Source: Amorphochlora amoebiformis (taxonomy: Eukaryota > Cercozoa > Chlorarachniophyceae). From it: a stretch of 64,000 nucleotides of DNA. The notes under the pieces were generated by a model. That model had not been told where the DNA came from. It saw only the letters and a program-made list of their open reading frames with translations, and did not search any database. The stretch lies in assembly GCA_054601695.1 (NCBI GenBank), contig BAAHQB010000047.1, positions 930,001 to 994,000 on the forward strand. The letters are read 5' to 3'. The stretch's first letter is position 1. Each line of letters opens with the position of its first letter. Shown here one piece after another: positions 1 to 18,340 of this stretch. The position numbers and the translations under genes are program-made.

Positions 1-51
1 TATATATACATAGTAAATATATATGTATGGACATATTTATATATATATAGG

Positions 52-89
<38 letters not shown>

Positions 90-160
90 TAGGTTGATAT
101 ATATCTTTGATTTATTTTCATAAATAGACATAAATGTTTATATGTGCATGCATAAATTTG

Positions 161-207
<47 letters not shown>

Positions 208-231
208 TAAATATATATATATATATATGTA

Positions 232-293
<62 letters not shown>

Positions 294-312
294 CTATATA
301 TATATATATATT

Positions 313-345
<33 letters not shown>

Positions 346-356
346 ACATAAATTTT

Positions 357-398
<42 letters not shown>

Positions 399-462
399 TT
401 GTGTGTCTGCGTGTATGTAAGTATATGTACATATATATTAATATCTACGTATATACTTATAT

Positions 463-495
<33 letters not shown>

Positions 496-540
496 GTGTT
501 GGTACACATACGTGTGTGTGTGTTTATGTATATAACTTTA
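1..540. repeat. (TA)n microsatellite block
   Basis: Runs of alternating TA, broken by single C or G interruptions (catata, tgtata), fill this stretch. Reading frames here give only Tyr/Ile alternation. No gene is seen. Confidence 0.95.
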
Positions 541-825
541 GGGTTCAATAAGAGTGGCGTGGGTAGTAATCGTGTTGGTGAGCACCATTAACATTCTCGT
601 CTTTCTTCTGGCTATTAGAGGCATCTTTCTACGGTATACATACGCATATCGTATAGATATTAAAAATATATATATACATACATATATATATATATATATA
701 CATATATATGTGTGTATATATGTATATGTATATGTAATTTGGTGAGAAGGATTAACAATATCTTGTTCCTTGTGGCTATTAGAGGCATTCTTCTAAGGAC
801 GGTATAATACCCATAACCTATGGAC

Positions 826-867
<42 letters not shown>

Positions 868-930
868 GAGAACATTAGAATGGTTTTTGTTGTTAGTTGA
901 TATTAGAGGCGTTCTTCTACGCTATAGATA
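541..930 (+). repeat. Three diverged copies of a ~65-bp unit
   Basis: Three segments near 575-640, 740-805 and 866-930 share a core like ggctattagaggcattctt preceded by a related ggtgag...attaacat stretch, separated by TA arrays. The first copy can be read as a hydrophobic peptide, but there is no other sign of coding. Confidence 0.6.
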
Positions 931-973
931 GCATTCTTCTACGCTATAGAGATCATCAATTCTTCTTGCATGT

Positions 974-1025
<52 letters not shown>

Positions 1026-1084
1026 ATATATATATATATATACATATATATATTGTTAGCGTAGGCGTGTATATATATAGTATG

Positions 1085-1168
1085 CAAACGGTAGTCCATA
1101 GTATGGTTGAGGCCCGCGGGATCTAATTGGAATATTCCGATAACTTCAACTTGTTCGGACAACTAGGT
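1085..1168 (-). other. Weak candidate exon, unknown
   Basis: The minus strand after a possible acceptor (acctag) reads about 27 ordinary codons including EVIGIFQLDPAGLNHTMDY, while the plus strand is closed by stops. There is no convincing donor and no recognised family. It may be a lone exon of a gene lost in the surrounding microsatellite. Confidence 0.2.
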
Positions 1169-1257
1169 ATATGTATACTCACAGAATACTACAATCTTCT
1201 GGAAACATTCCGGTGCGTGACATGGCGTGACGTCACAGTTTGTAATCCAGAAGTCTG

Positions 1258-1330
1258 AAGCTCCGTTGGTACCGAGGGGTACACGGTAGTACCGGTTGGT
1301 ACCGGTTAGTACCGGTTTGTACCGTCTGTG
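1258..1330. repeat. GGTACC-type minisatellite
   Basis: Four to five degenerate copies of a 10-13 bp unit around ggtaccggttagtacc. Just upstream lies a TGACGTCA palindrome (gcgtgacgtcacag, about 1228-1241). No coding potential is seen. Confidence 0.6.
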
Positions 1331-1380
1331 GAATCCACAACGGTCTTGAGCATATTCTAATATTGGTATGTTTCTGTACG

Positions 1381-2322
1381 TACGCTATGGATATTTACTC
1401 TTCATACGCCTCCTCTTGTACTATTTAACTCTTGCTTTAAATATATATATATATATACATACATATGTATATAATATACATATATATATTACATATATAT
1501 ATATATTATATATATATATATATATATTCTGTGTATGTATGTATACATAATGTAAATATATATAAATATATATATAAATATATATACATATAACTACATA
1601 TATACCAATGTATATATGTGTATATTTTTAACATTTATACAAAATATGAATGTTTGCGCAAATACACATGTATCAACCTATCCATAATTATTCATACAAA
1701 TACCAACCTACTTAAGGTACCTTATCAATATGTATACATGTATGTATACGCATACATCTAGATAATTAATCAATACATACATCTATGTATACGAATACAT
1801 CCAGATAGATTACTTTGACAACATATAGATGCCACAATCTACATAAAATAGTATATAGATGCATATGTACGCATACATCTAAATAAAACTCCGTGTAATT
1901 TTCTAAAACATAGATACCAAGTGGCAGAACCGGGACTCAATGATGAACCGAGATGAATCGTGTACAACCACCCTCTCAACCCTCTTTCACTATCTAAGCT
2001 TCTGGAAACAAACACACACATGTATGTTTCTCTTTTCTTCCTCCATCATCAAAACCGTTCAACATCTTCGGAACGCGTTAGTATTATTATGTTTTTTAGT
2101 TCGTTTCTTGTTTGTTCGGTTTTTCTTGTTTATATAGTTCTTGCCTGGTTCTATTGTTCGGTTTTTTGCTCTTGGTGCTGTCTTCGAAAAAAATGGAGAT
2201 TTTCCTCCCGTTTCGTAGATGGTCGACTTTGTGACTTTCTTTTTCGTTCTGTGACTTTTTGTTTGCAAGTGTATCTAGATATATTCAACTCTCTATATGC
2301 ATGAGTATAGTCTTATATATAT

Positions 2323-2367
<45 letters not shown>

Positions 2368-3039
2368 ACATGAGCGATTCGTAATAAGAAAGGTGATGAT
2401 AATCTTGACTTAGTGATTTCACGCTTACAACATCAAAACAACAACAAACAAACAAAGCAACACAACATCAAAACAACACCACACAATGGACTTCAAACAC
2501 ATTTCTTCTGTTGATACTGTGCTGCATTAACTACCAATCACTTCAAACGTACACCTCATATATCTTACATATTTAGATATATGTATATAATATGATACTC
2601 GTAATACATCATTTTTTCGAGCTCCGGATGTCTAGGATGTAACCATCGCCACATTCTCTAGATTCTAGATATTAAAAACCACTATCTCTAGTATCTAACT
2701 AGCTAAGTATTATGATCTAACGATCCAGTATCATCGAGAGTATGTAACTAACTATTGTGAGACTACATCTATCTAGTCTATCTCACAAATGGAATCCGAC
2801 CGGAGTTGAGCACGTACTAGCTAGTAGCCAGTCTAGCTTGTCTAGCTAGCTCTAGTAGCTAGTAGCTCTAGTAACTATGTATGGGTCACACGCCCATACG
2901 CATTGCGCGCAAGAAAATTGTCACTAGTCACATCAATTACTAAGTTTTCAACACGATGATTAGTAGCTAATATATCCAGTGCATATATTATAGTATATAT
3001 ATATATATATTGATATATATATATATATACTAGATATAT

Positions 3040-3097
<58 letters not shown>

Positions 3098-3129
3098 TAC
3101 ATGTATATACACATACTAGACATATACAT

Positions 3130-3173
<44 letters not shown>

Positions 3174-4205
3174 TAGATATATATAGTATGTGTATATATA
3201 TATATATATCAGTGATATATATTTTCGTTTTCGCATCATCTATAGATGCAACATAAACTGGTGGAAATGTATACACAACCAAACATATGTGTTATGATTA
3301 TGTGTCCAGCACACGTAAACCAGCACACTATTTGCGTTTATATACATACCCCTTTACTAATCTTAAAAGATGTGTGCACATTCTTACTAACATAATTAAC
3401 AAAACTAGGAATGCTAACTAATTAGACAAACCTAGCACTAATTCGTACTGATACATATCCAGTACTACATATTATGCATACGTACGTAGGAACACTACAT
3501 GTATACGCATATCATGACCGTGGCATACTCAGTGGTATATATCGTATATGTACGTACGTTGATGTCTGATTATGAGTACGTACATAGAATATTCATGTTC
3601 GTAGTGACAACTGCGTACAACAGTACTTACGTAGTTAGGTGAACTACCGAATGCGTACTTCATAATCTATCTATACGTACGTACTGGCACGATAAAGTGT
3701 TCTAGTCGACGCTCGACGTACATCATTCAGCTATGTCTAGTATGTAGATTATAACCAATATCTATAGCAAGTGCGTACGTATGCGTGCATATCATATACA
3801 CTTGTAATAGACGTACCTCATAGACGGACCTCGTACAACTGTTTCGCTAATTACGTAACCATGTATGAGAGTACATATGAATACTAAGGTACATATACAG
3901 ACTTCATCAAGTGATGTACGGAGATGAATTTATACATCTATAGATAAATAGATAAACTTAGTATACTAACAAGGATGTGTGATAGATATCTACGCATGTA
4001 CTTAAGACTTGTGCAATTTTAATGCGCCTACGGTTCGTGTTTATGTGCATTTTATGACAAAGTCATAGGATTCGCATTGGACTAGACTTACTTCGGGCTG
4101 TACGTACGTACGTATACATTCTAGACTTTGGATCACACGTTTGGACGGTGATAGATACACTGCCTAGACTGCATCTTGATCGGAAATATGTACCACTGAT
4201 TGCAT
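1381..4205. other. AT-rich stretch without recognisable gene
   Basis: Mixed (TA)n runs and unique sequence. 1840-2270 has open frames on both strands, Lys/Asn-rich on the minus strand, with no family resemblance. 2620-2880 is a CTAG-rich island. 3240-4205 is unique, rich in gtacgta and has no frame of useful length. Confidence 0.6.
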
Positions 4206-4241
<36 letters not shown>

Positions 4242-4368
4242 GTATATATATTATAATTACATGCCTAGCTACCTACTCCTTGACCCACGCCTGGCTTGAG
4301 ATTATCTGGTAATGTGTTGTAACTGTACGTATGTTAACTGTATGTAAAGGTCATATATTTATATACAT

Positions 4369-4427
<59 letters not shown>

Positions 4428-4431
4428 TATG

Positions 4432-4521
<90 letters not shown>

Positions 4522-4531
4522 AATATATATG

Positions 4532-4562
<31 letters not shown>

Positions 4563-4566
4563 ATAC

Positions 4567-4597
<31 letters not shown>

Positions 4598-4707
4598 CGT
4601 GAACATATATATATATATATTTATTTTTATACGTATGTATATAACTGTTGTATATATATAATATATATATAATATATATATATATATATTATATATATAT
4701 ATATAGT

Positions 4708-4796
<89 letters not shown>

Positions 4797-4874
4797 CATA
4801 TCTATTATATATACAAATATATATGTACATATATATATATATACACACATATATATACAAATATATATATATTG

Positions 4875-4910
<36 letters not shown>

Positions 4911-4926
4911 CATATATATATAATTG

Positions 4927-4968
<42 letters not shown>

Positions 4969-5225
4969 GTATATATACATACGTACATACATACATACAT
5001 GTATATATACATATATATATATATACATATATATATACACACATATATATACACATACATATGATATACCTATATACACGGTCCCATTTGGTTTTGAGAG
5101 CGCCTACCACACCGTTGCTTGTGGACGCGGAGAATGCACATATCCTCATTTATGTTATATATACAATCCCATACATGTATGGAAATATATGTGCATATAT
5201 TTATATGATATATATATATATACAC

Positions 5226-5256
<31 letters not shown>

Positions 5257-5349
5257 TGTTGTGTGAGCGAATGTTTGCATGTTTGTACAATATAATATAT
5301 ATACATGTACATATATATATAAATGTATACATATATATATATATATGTG

Positions 5350-5411
<62 letters not shown>

Positions 5412-5575
5412 CATATACACATATATATGCACAGACATAAATATACATATATAACTCATGGTTAAATGCTAATATGTATACTACATACATTTGTATAAAC
5501 ATACATATAGATATATAATATACATATATATATATTATATAATATATATATTATATATATGTGTATATATGTGTA

Positions 5576-5646
<71 letters not shown>

Positions 5647-5758
5647 TATGTATTTCTGTAATGTTTTCAAATGCAATGATACTCGTAATTTGAATGCATA
5701 GACATATGTATATATATATTCTAAATGTGGAATACTACATTGGTAATTTGAACGCATA

Positions 5759-5802
<44 letters not shown>

Positions 5803-5830
5803 GTTTAAATGTAGCATGATATGTGTGTTG
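4206..5830. repeat. (TA)n arrays with a short unique island
   Basis: Long TA tracts. The only complex sequence is about 5070-5160. It is open on both strands and has possible minus-strand splice sites, but too little to assign a gene. Confidence 0.85.
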
Positions 5831-5837
5831 TTGCTAC

Positions 5838-5884
5838 CCTGTCAGTTTCCATCTTGGCCTGATAAAAAACAACTAATATGTCTA

Positions 5885-5920
<36 letters not shown>

Positions 5921-6001
5921 TATATGTATATATATATATATATATGTACATCTTGGGCTGGACAAAAAACAACTAATGTGTCTATGTGTGTGTATATATG
6001 T

Positions 6002-6042
<41 letters not shown>

Positions 6043-6088
6043 TGGGCTGGACAAAAAACAACTAATATGTATATGTGTGTACATACGT

Positions 6089-6138
<50 letters not shown>

Positions 6139-6162
6139 TGGGCTGGACAAAAAACAACTAAT
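5838..6162 (-). repeat. Four copies of an acceptor-like 28-mer between TA tracts
   Basis: On the minus strand, 5877-5851 reads gttgttttttatcag followed by a possible 7-codon exon (5858-5838, ending AGG|GTAGC). The same segment recurs at about 5978-5950, 6066-6039 and 6162-6135 as gttgttttttgtccag|cccaag. Each copy is separated by (TA)n. Polypyrimidine plus CAG gives each copy the look of a 3' splice site. Whether the exon is used is unknown. Confidence 0.6.
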
Positions 6163-6185
6163 ATGTGTATGTGTGTGTATATATG

Positions 6186-6272
<87 letters not shown>

Positions 6273-6355
6273 GCGTATATAGGTATATATGTACGTATGT
6301 ATACACAAATAGATATATTTATCACATGAACAAATATAATAATATATAAATATAT

Positions 6356-6400
<45 letters not shown>

Positions 6401-6460
6401 GGCATGCATACGTCATTATATGTATATATAAATACATAAATATTGATTCTGATGCAATAA
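6163..6460. repeat. (TA)n microsatellite
   Basis: Pure or nearly pure TA tracts with few interruptions. Nothing else seen. Confidence 0.9.
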
Positions 6461-6621
6461 TCTATGATTGATTGACCTTAAAATCCCCTTCTGGGTACCG
6501 TCCTGAACCCCTTGGGTTCCGATCTGACTTCCGACCTAAGTTCCAGTACACCCCATCACATTCCTCACTCATACTCCTGGCTTCCGACTCGCATGAAATT
6601 TTCTGAGTAAAAAATCCAGGT

Positions 6622-6818
6622 TCAGACCTGACTTCCGACAGATGTCTGCTGGGTTCCGAATGTTTTCTCTTGGGTTCCGACGCGCCTGACTGCTACGATG
6701 GGCCACGATTCTGTGCCTGGGGTTAGAGCCTGGGTTAGGTTGCGATGGAAGGAAGTGTTGGGGAAGCTAGTTGACATTTTGTTAGCGTTGGGATTGAGTT
6801 CCGATTGTGTAGCGATAA
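6622..6818 (-). CDS. Possible last exon of the unrecognised minus-strand gene
   Basis: After an acceptor-like cctcacag, 64 codons run to TGA. The phase fits the preceding exon (6973-6933 ends in phase 1, this one supplies two bases). The product is polar (IATQSELNPNANKMSTS) and ends in Gly/Thr/Gln repeats made from tcggaaccca-type repeats. The intervening 6819-6932 is also open in this frame, so the intron itself is uncertain. Confidence 0.3.
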
Positions 6819-6932
6819 CTGTGAGGTTTTCCGGGTTACGAATTTTGGATTTGGTTTTGGGGTTTGGTCTAGGTTTTGAGTTATGGGGGGGGTTTTGGGT
6901 TTTGAGTCGTTGGGGTTTGGGTTTTGAGTTAC

Positions 6933-7002
6933 GGTTGAATCCTGCTGTGGCTCCGAAACGTACACTCCAAATGCTATGTTTACGTCAATTTATTCATATA
7001 CG

Positions 7003-7040
<38 letters not shown>

Positions 7041-7064
7041 CTACGAATAAATAGAAATGTAAAC

Positions 7065-7136
<72 letters not shown>

Positions 7137-7230
7137 TTATATATACATATACTTACATGGCTATCTGTATATATTTGGCATATGTACGCATTATTAACAG
7201 CGTATCAAACACAATGTAACCGTATACACT

Positions 7231-7269
<39 letters not shown>

Positions 7270-7603
7270 ATATATATATATATCGAAGTGTACGGTATAT
7301 ATATACACACATACACATATACATATGTGTATATATATGTATATACACATACATATATCGAAGTGTATACCCTGTTTTTGCGTCCTTGAAGGATATGGCC
7401 GCGATGCCGCATTCAGAGGGAAATCCTACGAATCAATGTTAACATTTGTATCAATACATACTACATATATGCACTTATATCAACACCTTGTGTCAAATTA
7501 AAACTCATAAGTACAGATATATATATATATATATATGTATATATTTATATATGTATATATATAGATATATTGTATATATATATATATATATATGTACATA
7601 TTC

Positions 7604-7639
<36 letters not shown>

Positions 7640-7786
7640 ACATATGTGTACGTGTATATATGAAAATAATATATATGTATACATATATATATATATATAT
7701 ATAAATATGTGTATAGACATATTTCTAAATACATACATACAGAGAGAGAGAGAGAGAGAAAATAAAAACAAAAGGAAGAAAAGAGA

Positions 7787-7826
<40 letters not shown>

Positions 7827-8068
7827 CGAGGGGATTGAAGAGACATGAGCGGGAAGTCGTTGTTGGTGTTGTTTGTGCTGTTTGTGTGTGTGTGTGTGTC
7901 GATAAGTCTGTATGTATGGTACCAGGCGGGTGTCCAATAAAGATCTTGACCGCGATGACCTCTCCCCTCACCTTAATGTAGTTTCCTATTCTCCTGCAAA
8001 ATACACGTGTCTATCAACTGCTGGGAAAATAAAACACTTTCGGGTTCATTTTATATTTGGTATTATGA

Positions 8069-8099
<31 letters not shown>

Positions 8100-8114
8100 G
8101 TATCAGTATATTAC

Positions 8115-8166
<52 letters not shown>

Positions 8167-8284
8167 CAGTGTATAAATAGGTGAGAAGTAAGTATGTGTA
8201 AATGGTTTTTAATCAACTTAATGTAAAGTATTATATTAGAGATATTTATATATATAGAAATATATATATATAGTGTGTGTGTGG

Positions 8285-8372
<88 letters not shown>

Positions 8373-8421
8373 GTATATATGCAGTATATTTAAATATACA
8401 TCTACAGAATATGCATATATA

Positions 8422-8457
<36 letters not shown>

Positions 8458-8638
8458 CCTATCCCCTACCATAGTTGAGAACTTATCAACACCTATAGCG
8501 TTCAATGCTGCCCTACATACATATTATATTATACATACATGCATTATATATGTAGATATACAAATATATATATAAATATATAAACACATAATAAATATAT
8601 ATATATATACACACACATATGAAAGCACATACATGCAA

Positions 8639-8692
<54 letters not shown>

Positions 8693-9178
8693 GTATATAT
8701 ATATATATGTATATACATATATTTATATATATATATATATATGTGCGTGTGTATGTACGTGTATTCACATTCATATATATATTATATATGTATATATATA
8801 TATATATATATATCAATATATATGTGTGTGTGCGTGTATGTATACAAACATACAACATACATATATATGTATGTGTGTATGTATATGTATGCATATATAT
8901 TTATGTACATGTGTGTGTGTGTACATGTATAAATGTATATGATGTATACATAGTATAATATATATATAAGAACATATACACACCCGCATCGAATAAGTAT
9001 CTGAGAGTTTTGAGCAATCTCCCATGATCTCTCCTACCGGGGTGGGAATTAGACATTTTCGGCTAATTTGTGCATAAAATTTGGGTGATTTTAATGATTT
9101 TAGGAGGGTTGTGAATGCCTGTTTCCACCGTCGCCCGTACACGCGGACGAAACATCCTGAAATGGTATACATGTTTAC

Positions 9179-9224
<46 letters not shown>

Positions 9225-9304
9225 ATATATGTATACGTATTTATATATATTAAATTTCAAAATTATATATCAAAACAAGATGCATATATACTCTACATAC
9301 ATAC

Positions 9305-9352
<48 letters not shown>

Positions 9353-9393
9353 ATGTATATATATATATATACATAGAAATAATATATATATAT

Positions 9394-9435
<42 letters not shown>

Positions 9436-9567
9436 CATATTCATGTGTTTGTGTGTGATGTATTTATATATATATATATATATATAGATACACATATATG
9501 ACATATATATATATATATATAAATATATATATAATATATTATGTGTATAAATAAATGATATGTATTT

Positions 9568-9611
<44 letters not shown>

Positions 9612-9832
9612 GCATATATAAATACTCAAATTGTAGAATAACATACCCGTATGCACATCCAATGCAACCGGACCTAGCCCAGCTATAGCGGGCGTCAAAA
9701 TACAATTTGGTTCCAGAAACTCCAATATCATTCCCACAACCTACAATACAATCACTCTCAGCATCACCCTCAGCCCCAAATCAAGCAATCAAGCACACCT
9801 TACCGTTGGGGTTTCAATCACACTCAACCACA
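6933..9832 (-). CDS. Unrecognised multi-exon protein gene (internal exons)
   Basis: Seven minus-strand exons, 9832-9804, 9740-9647, 9156-8982, 8512-8459, 7993-7923, 7425-7371 and 6973-6933, join without a stop into about 173 codons. Every junction matches in phase, and each exon is bounded by AG and GT. The peptide looks like a real globular protein: it contains [60 protein letters not shown] and [16 protein letters not shown], and the last exon ends in [14 protein letters not shown] do not recognise the family. Introns are (TA)n or GA/CT-rich. The gene lies head-to-head with IFT22. The 5' end is not settled (a possible start exon is listed separately). The GTGTAT donor of the third exon is the weakest site. 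Confidence 0.6.
7741..7822. repeat. (GA)n ... (CT)n inverted microsatellite
   Basis: About nine AG dinucleotides (7741-7759) are followed, after a 26-28 base purine-rich spacer, by a CT run (7788-7822). The two arms are complementary and could form a hairpin. It lies in an intron of the minus-strand gene. Confidence 0.7.
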
Positions 9833-9969
9833 CTCGCGAGAGATAACAGTGTTACCTTGTGTGTGTTAGAAGTAAGGTTTGGACTTTGGGTTGGGTTCCA
9901 GAATTCAAATTCGGTCGGGTTAGCAATAAGGTTGCATATTTAGCTCTAAGCTTGGAGTTTTTTTTAGCG

Positions 9970-10122
9970 GAGGGGTTGGTGTTTAACGACCCGCTGTATT
10001 ATGAAGTGTGGGTGATAATAAGTAATCTTTGGAGGAGTTAAGGTAAAAAAGACCTCTTTTTTGATTTTCGTTAGGTTTATGAGGATGTGTGCCATTTCCT
10101 CAATGTCCGTTGGCTCGTTCAT
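9970..10122 (-). other. Possible 5' exon with ATG, minus strand
   Basis: An ATG at 10122-10120 opens a 50-codon frame starting [17 protein letters not shown], upstream of and in the same direction as the unrecognised gene. Available donors are phase 0, whereas the next confirmed exon (9832) needs phase 1. An extra exon would be required, or this is not part of the gene. Confidence 0.2.
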
Positions 10123-10173
10123 CGTTCAACCTTCCTGGAAATACGTCTATGGATACCTCGAAATGTATTGAAG

Positions 10174-10900
<727 letters not shown>

Positions 10901-11515
10901 ATCCACACATAGGTTGAAGTTTCGTAACTGAGTTTGGTTTTGTTGGTATTGAGTTTAGTATGTTGGAATTTACCTTGGGTTTTAAAGTTTGGACACTAGT
11001 TTGGTTTTGAAGGAGGCTATCCCAGCTGTTTGGCGCGTTTTCAAAATTTGGTTTCGAAGGCTCCCACAGCACAAGCCTTACCCCATGTCCTTCTAACACA
11101 GACAAATTTCTTTATGCATGTGCACATCTATTTTCAATTCAGATTTACATGGGATGTATTTTTGTAGGAAAGGGAACATATTCATATATATATATATACA
11201 CATATGCGTTGCATGCAAATGCCATGCGTTCTGCACATCCGGCAACCCAAATATGTCTTCAAAATAGTCCTTCCAAACCCGAATTTTGAACTAATCTTTG
11301 TTGGCAAACTTCCGCCACGCCCAATTCGCTCACCTGGGACCAGTCCCGAAGGGGTCGAATGACTCGAGACTCCAAATCCGGGATTCCGGGAATCCCCAGG
11401 GGATTTCTGGGTTTGCGAGTCGAGACCACGCGCATCCAACGTGAGGTTGCAGTGTGTCACCCGCTGTGAGCGTTTCGGGACCTTCGAAAGCCGGGAAGGT
11501 GTTTTTTTCCCCTGG

Positions 11516-14588
<3,073 letters not shown>

Positions 14589-14679
14589 AGGTATACACGT
14601 ACAATTGCAACTTTGTATGCCACCTATTATCACCTATATATACTAGCTGTGGTTCGATTTTCTGGGTATGCACAAGATA

Positions 14680-15190
14680 GATCTAGTCTAGCTAGTAGAT
14701 AGGTAGATACTCTACAAATTGTACAAGTCTAGCATGTGTCAAATTGACAGAGACTAACCATGAACTAGTTGTGAATAATATGATGCGTATGTCGATCTCG
14801 GGCCAGTTCCAGAGTTGTCATATGACTAGTATCTAGAGTATGCTAGGTATGAGCCACAAGAGCTAGTAGAGCTAGACCTAGAGACCAGTGTTACTCTCTA
14901 GACTCTCTAGACTCCTAGGACTCTGCTTAATTGCGAATATAACCTAGATAACCTATGTGATAACTAGTGTTAAGATCTAGAAGATACAAGTCTTTCTTGT
15001 AGTCCGATATTACTCGGATAAATACTAACATTCTAGACATTGAGGTATTACTAGTATTAATAATACACTCATGATCTAGATGATGGGACGTTGATTGATG
15101 TATCATGATTCCACGTTATCTAGGTTATATCTATAAACTTTGAGTCAAGGTATAATTACAATTATAATCTAGATAATCATTGATTAATTA
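14680..15190. repeat. CTAG-rich island
   Basis: Non-coding stretch with very dense CTAG and TCTAGA words, including aatctagataat, which recurs in the islands at 19.5 and 33.2 kb. No open frame of interest. Confidence 0.5.
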
Positions 15191-15388
15191 ATAGATTTTA
15201 TATTTATGCACTCAATTGTACATTTCCCAGTTGTACTCGATCGATGTCATTCGATGATGATGAGCCTAGAACACAGCATACTATACACTAATACATCACA
15301 TTGTACACGTGCGCGTCTCGATCTCGAATCCTCGATCGCGAACACGGTGACCAGGTTTCAGTCTACTTTACGCGATGCCGATTTCTAG

Positions 15389-15475
15389 GATTTCTTGAAT
15401 AATATCACTGTAAAATTAGCCGAACGAGTCCAAGCCGACTTGGACGCGAGCGATATCAGCCGATATTTGAGTTGA
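15389..15475 (+). other. Candidate C-terminal exon, unknown
   Basis: Following ttctag, 28 codons read as a plausible helical tail ending TVKLAERVQADLDASDISRY then LS and TGA. An in-frame TAG (15386-15388) separates it from an upstream open frame that starts at 15206. A 42-base phase-0 intron (gtgacc...ttctag) would remove the stop. No family is recognised. The same stretch contains an inverted repeat (15428-15445: gtccaag-ccga-cttggac), so a structural rather than coding role is possible. Confidence 0.28.
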
Positions 15476-16060
15476 AGAGAAGGTACTTTGAAAACATTGG
15501 ACTCCCCTTATGGTCTTCCCTCGCGCAGGCTCATCCTGCCCTCGCGCTACGGCTGTATGTACCCGCTACCCACTACTTCGGAAGCACTTCCCTCATTACT
15601 TTCATATCAATGAAATGATATATCAGCGAGCTTTTCTCATTTTAATCATTCTCTAATCTGTCATGTATTCTTAATAGAAGCTATTATAGAAAGAAAAGCG
15701 AGAATAAAAAGAAAAGAATACGCAAAAAAAGAGCCTTTGATCGAAAGGGAACCTTGACCTCCGGACGCACGCACGGTGGGAGTCCCTTGCTTTCTGATTA
15801 AAACCGAAGGGAAGGTGCATTGTCACGAGTGAAAGGAGGGATGGAGAGAACGTTGACAGGTATTCATTTACTCTTTATCCTTGAATAAGATCTCTGGTTT
15901 TCATACAGTGAAGGAAACTTATGGGTGTTGTCACTCTTGTGTGATGTACAATACATATTGTACGAATTTGCATGAACAAGTGAGTTTCATCTGTGTTGCA
16001 ACGTCCGAATTTATACCTCTTCATATTGCAATTTCGTTTTAGCTTTGAGCACATGTACTA
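15476..16060. other. Unique sequence without recognisable gene
   Basis: Moderately GC-rich. A 40-codon plus-strand frame near 15490-15610 shows no family features. 15700-15860 is purine-rich. Confidence 0.4.
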
Positions 16061-16062
16061 CA

Positions 16063-16085
<23 letters not shown>

Positions 16086-16128
<43 letters not shown>
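16086..16128 (+). repeat. (GT)n microsatellite
   Basis: About 21 tandem GT dinucleotides directly after a TA tract. Confidence 0.95.
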
Positions 16129-16130
<2 letters not shown>

Positions 16131-16689
16131 ACGTACACATATAAATATATTTGTTAGCATATTTTAGAGCATGGAGGTCGAGTGACACAGTGATAGATAG
16201 TTGAGGATCAAATCTCCACAATGTCACTTACGATGCTATATTCATTCATTCATACACAAAATTCTAAGTATATTCATCAACGTACTTGTTGTTTTCCAAC
16301 TAATTACATATAATACATTGTCATGTATTACATATAATATATTGGCATGTATAAACATTACGCGATATATCATAACATGCTTTTTTTTTATTATTTATAT
16401 TACATATATTCATACGTATGTATATACAAATATATAGGTGTATATGTAATATTATATATGCATGTAAAATAAATTTATGATACGTAGAGCAGACCAGCGT
16501 CGGCGTCTGCCGAAGAATTAAATGCATATTTTCCTCGCGGGTCAGCCGAAAAGTTAAATGTACATTTGGTTCATTTATTCGCACAAAGAATAGTAATTGA
16601 TGTATGCGCGAGTTGAGGCGTCGAGCAACGGTACTCAAGAACCCATAACACTCAACCACCCGTGCTTCCGTGTCCGAAATTACAAAGTC

Positions 16690-16885
16690 AATCGAAGCCT
16701 CACAGCTCGCATCTCAAACTCGCCTCTCAGCACGTTCATCTCAACTCAAACTCGCCTCACAGCTCTTTCATTTCAACTGCACTCGCCTCACAGGTCGGTC
16801 ATCTCAAGTGGCACTAGCCTCAAAGGTTGCTCATCTCAACTCGCACTCGCCTCATGGGTCGCTCATCTCAACACGCGATGGAAGC
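16690..16885 (+). repeat. ~33-bp minisatellite
   Basis: Five to six degenerate copies of a unit containing ctcgcctcacagctc and ttcatctcaact. The Ser/Leu-rich frames here follow from the repeat. Confidence 0.75.
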
Positions 16886-16909
16886 CGTTCAGTACACTAT
16901 GATACTAAA

Positions 16910-18340
<1,431 letters not shown>

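Noticed and set aside
163-5817. Numerous Tyr/Ile-rich frames
   Set aside because: Translation of (TA)n microsatellites. The same reason excludes similar frames throughout the window.
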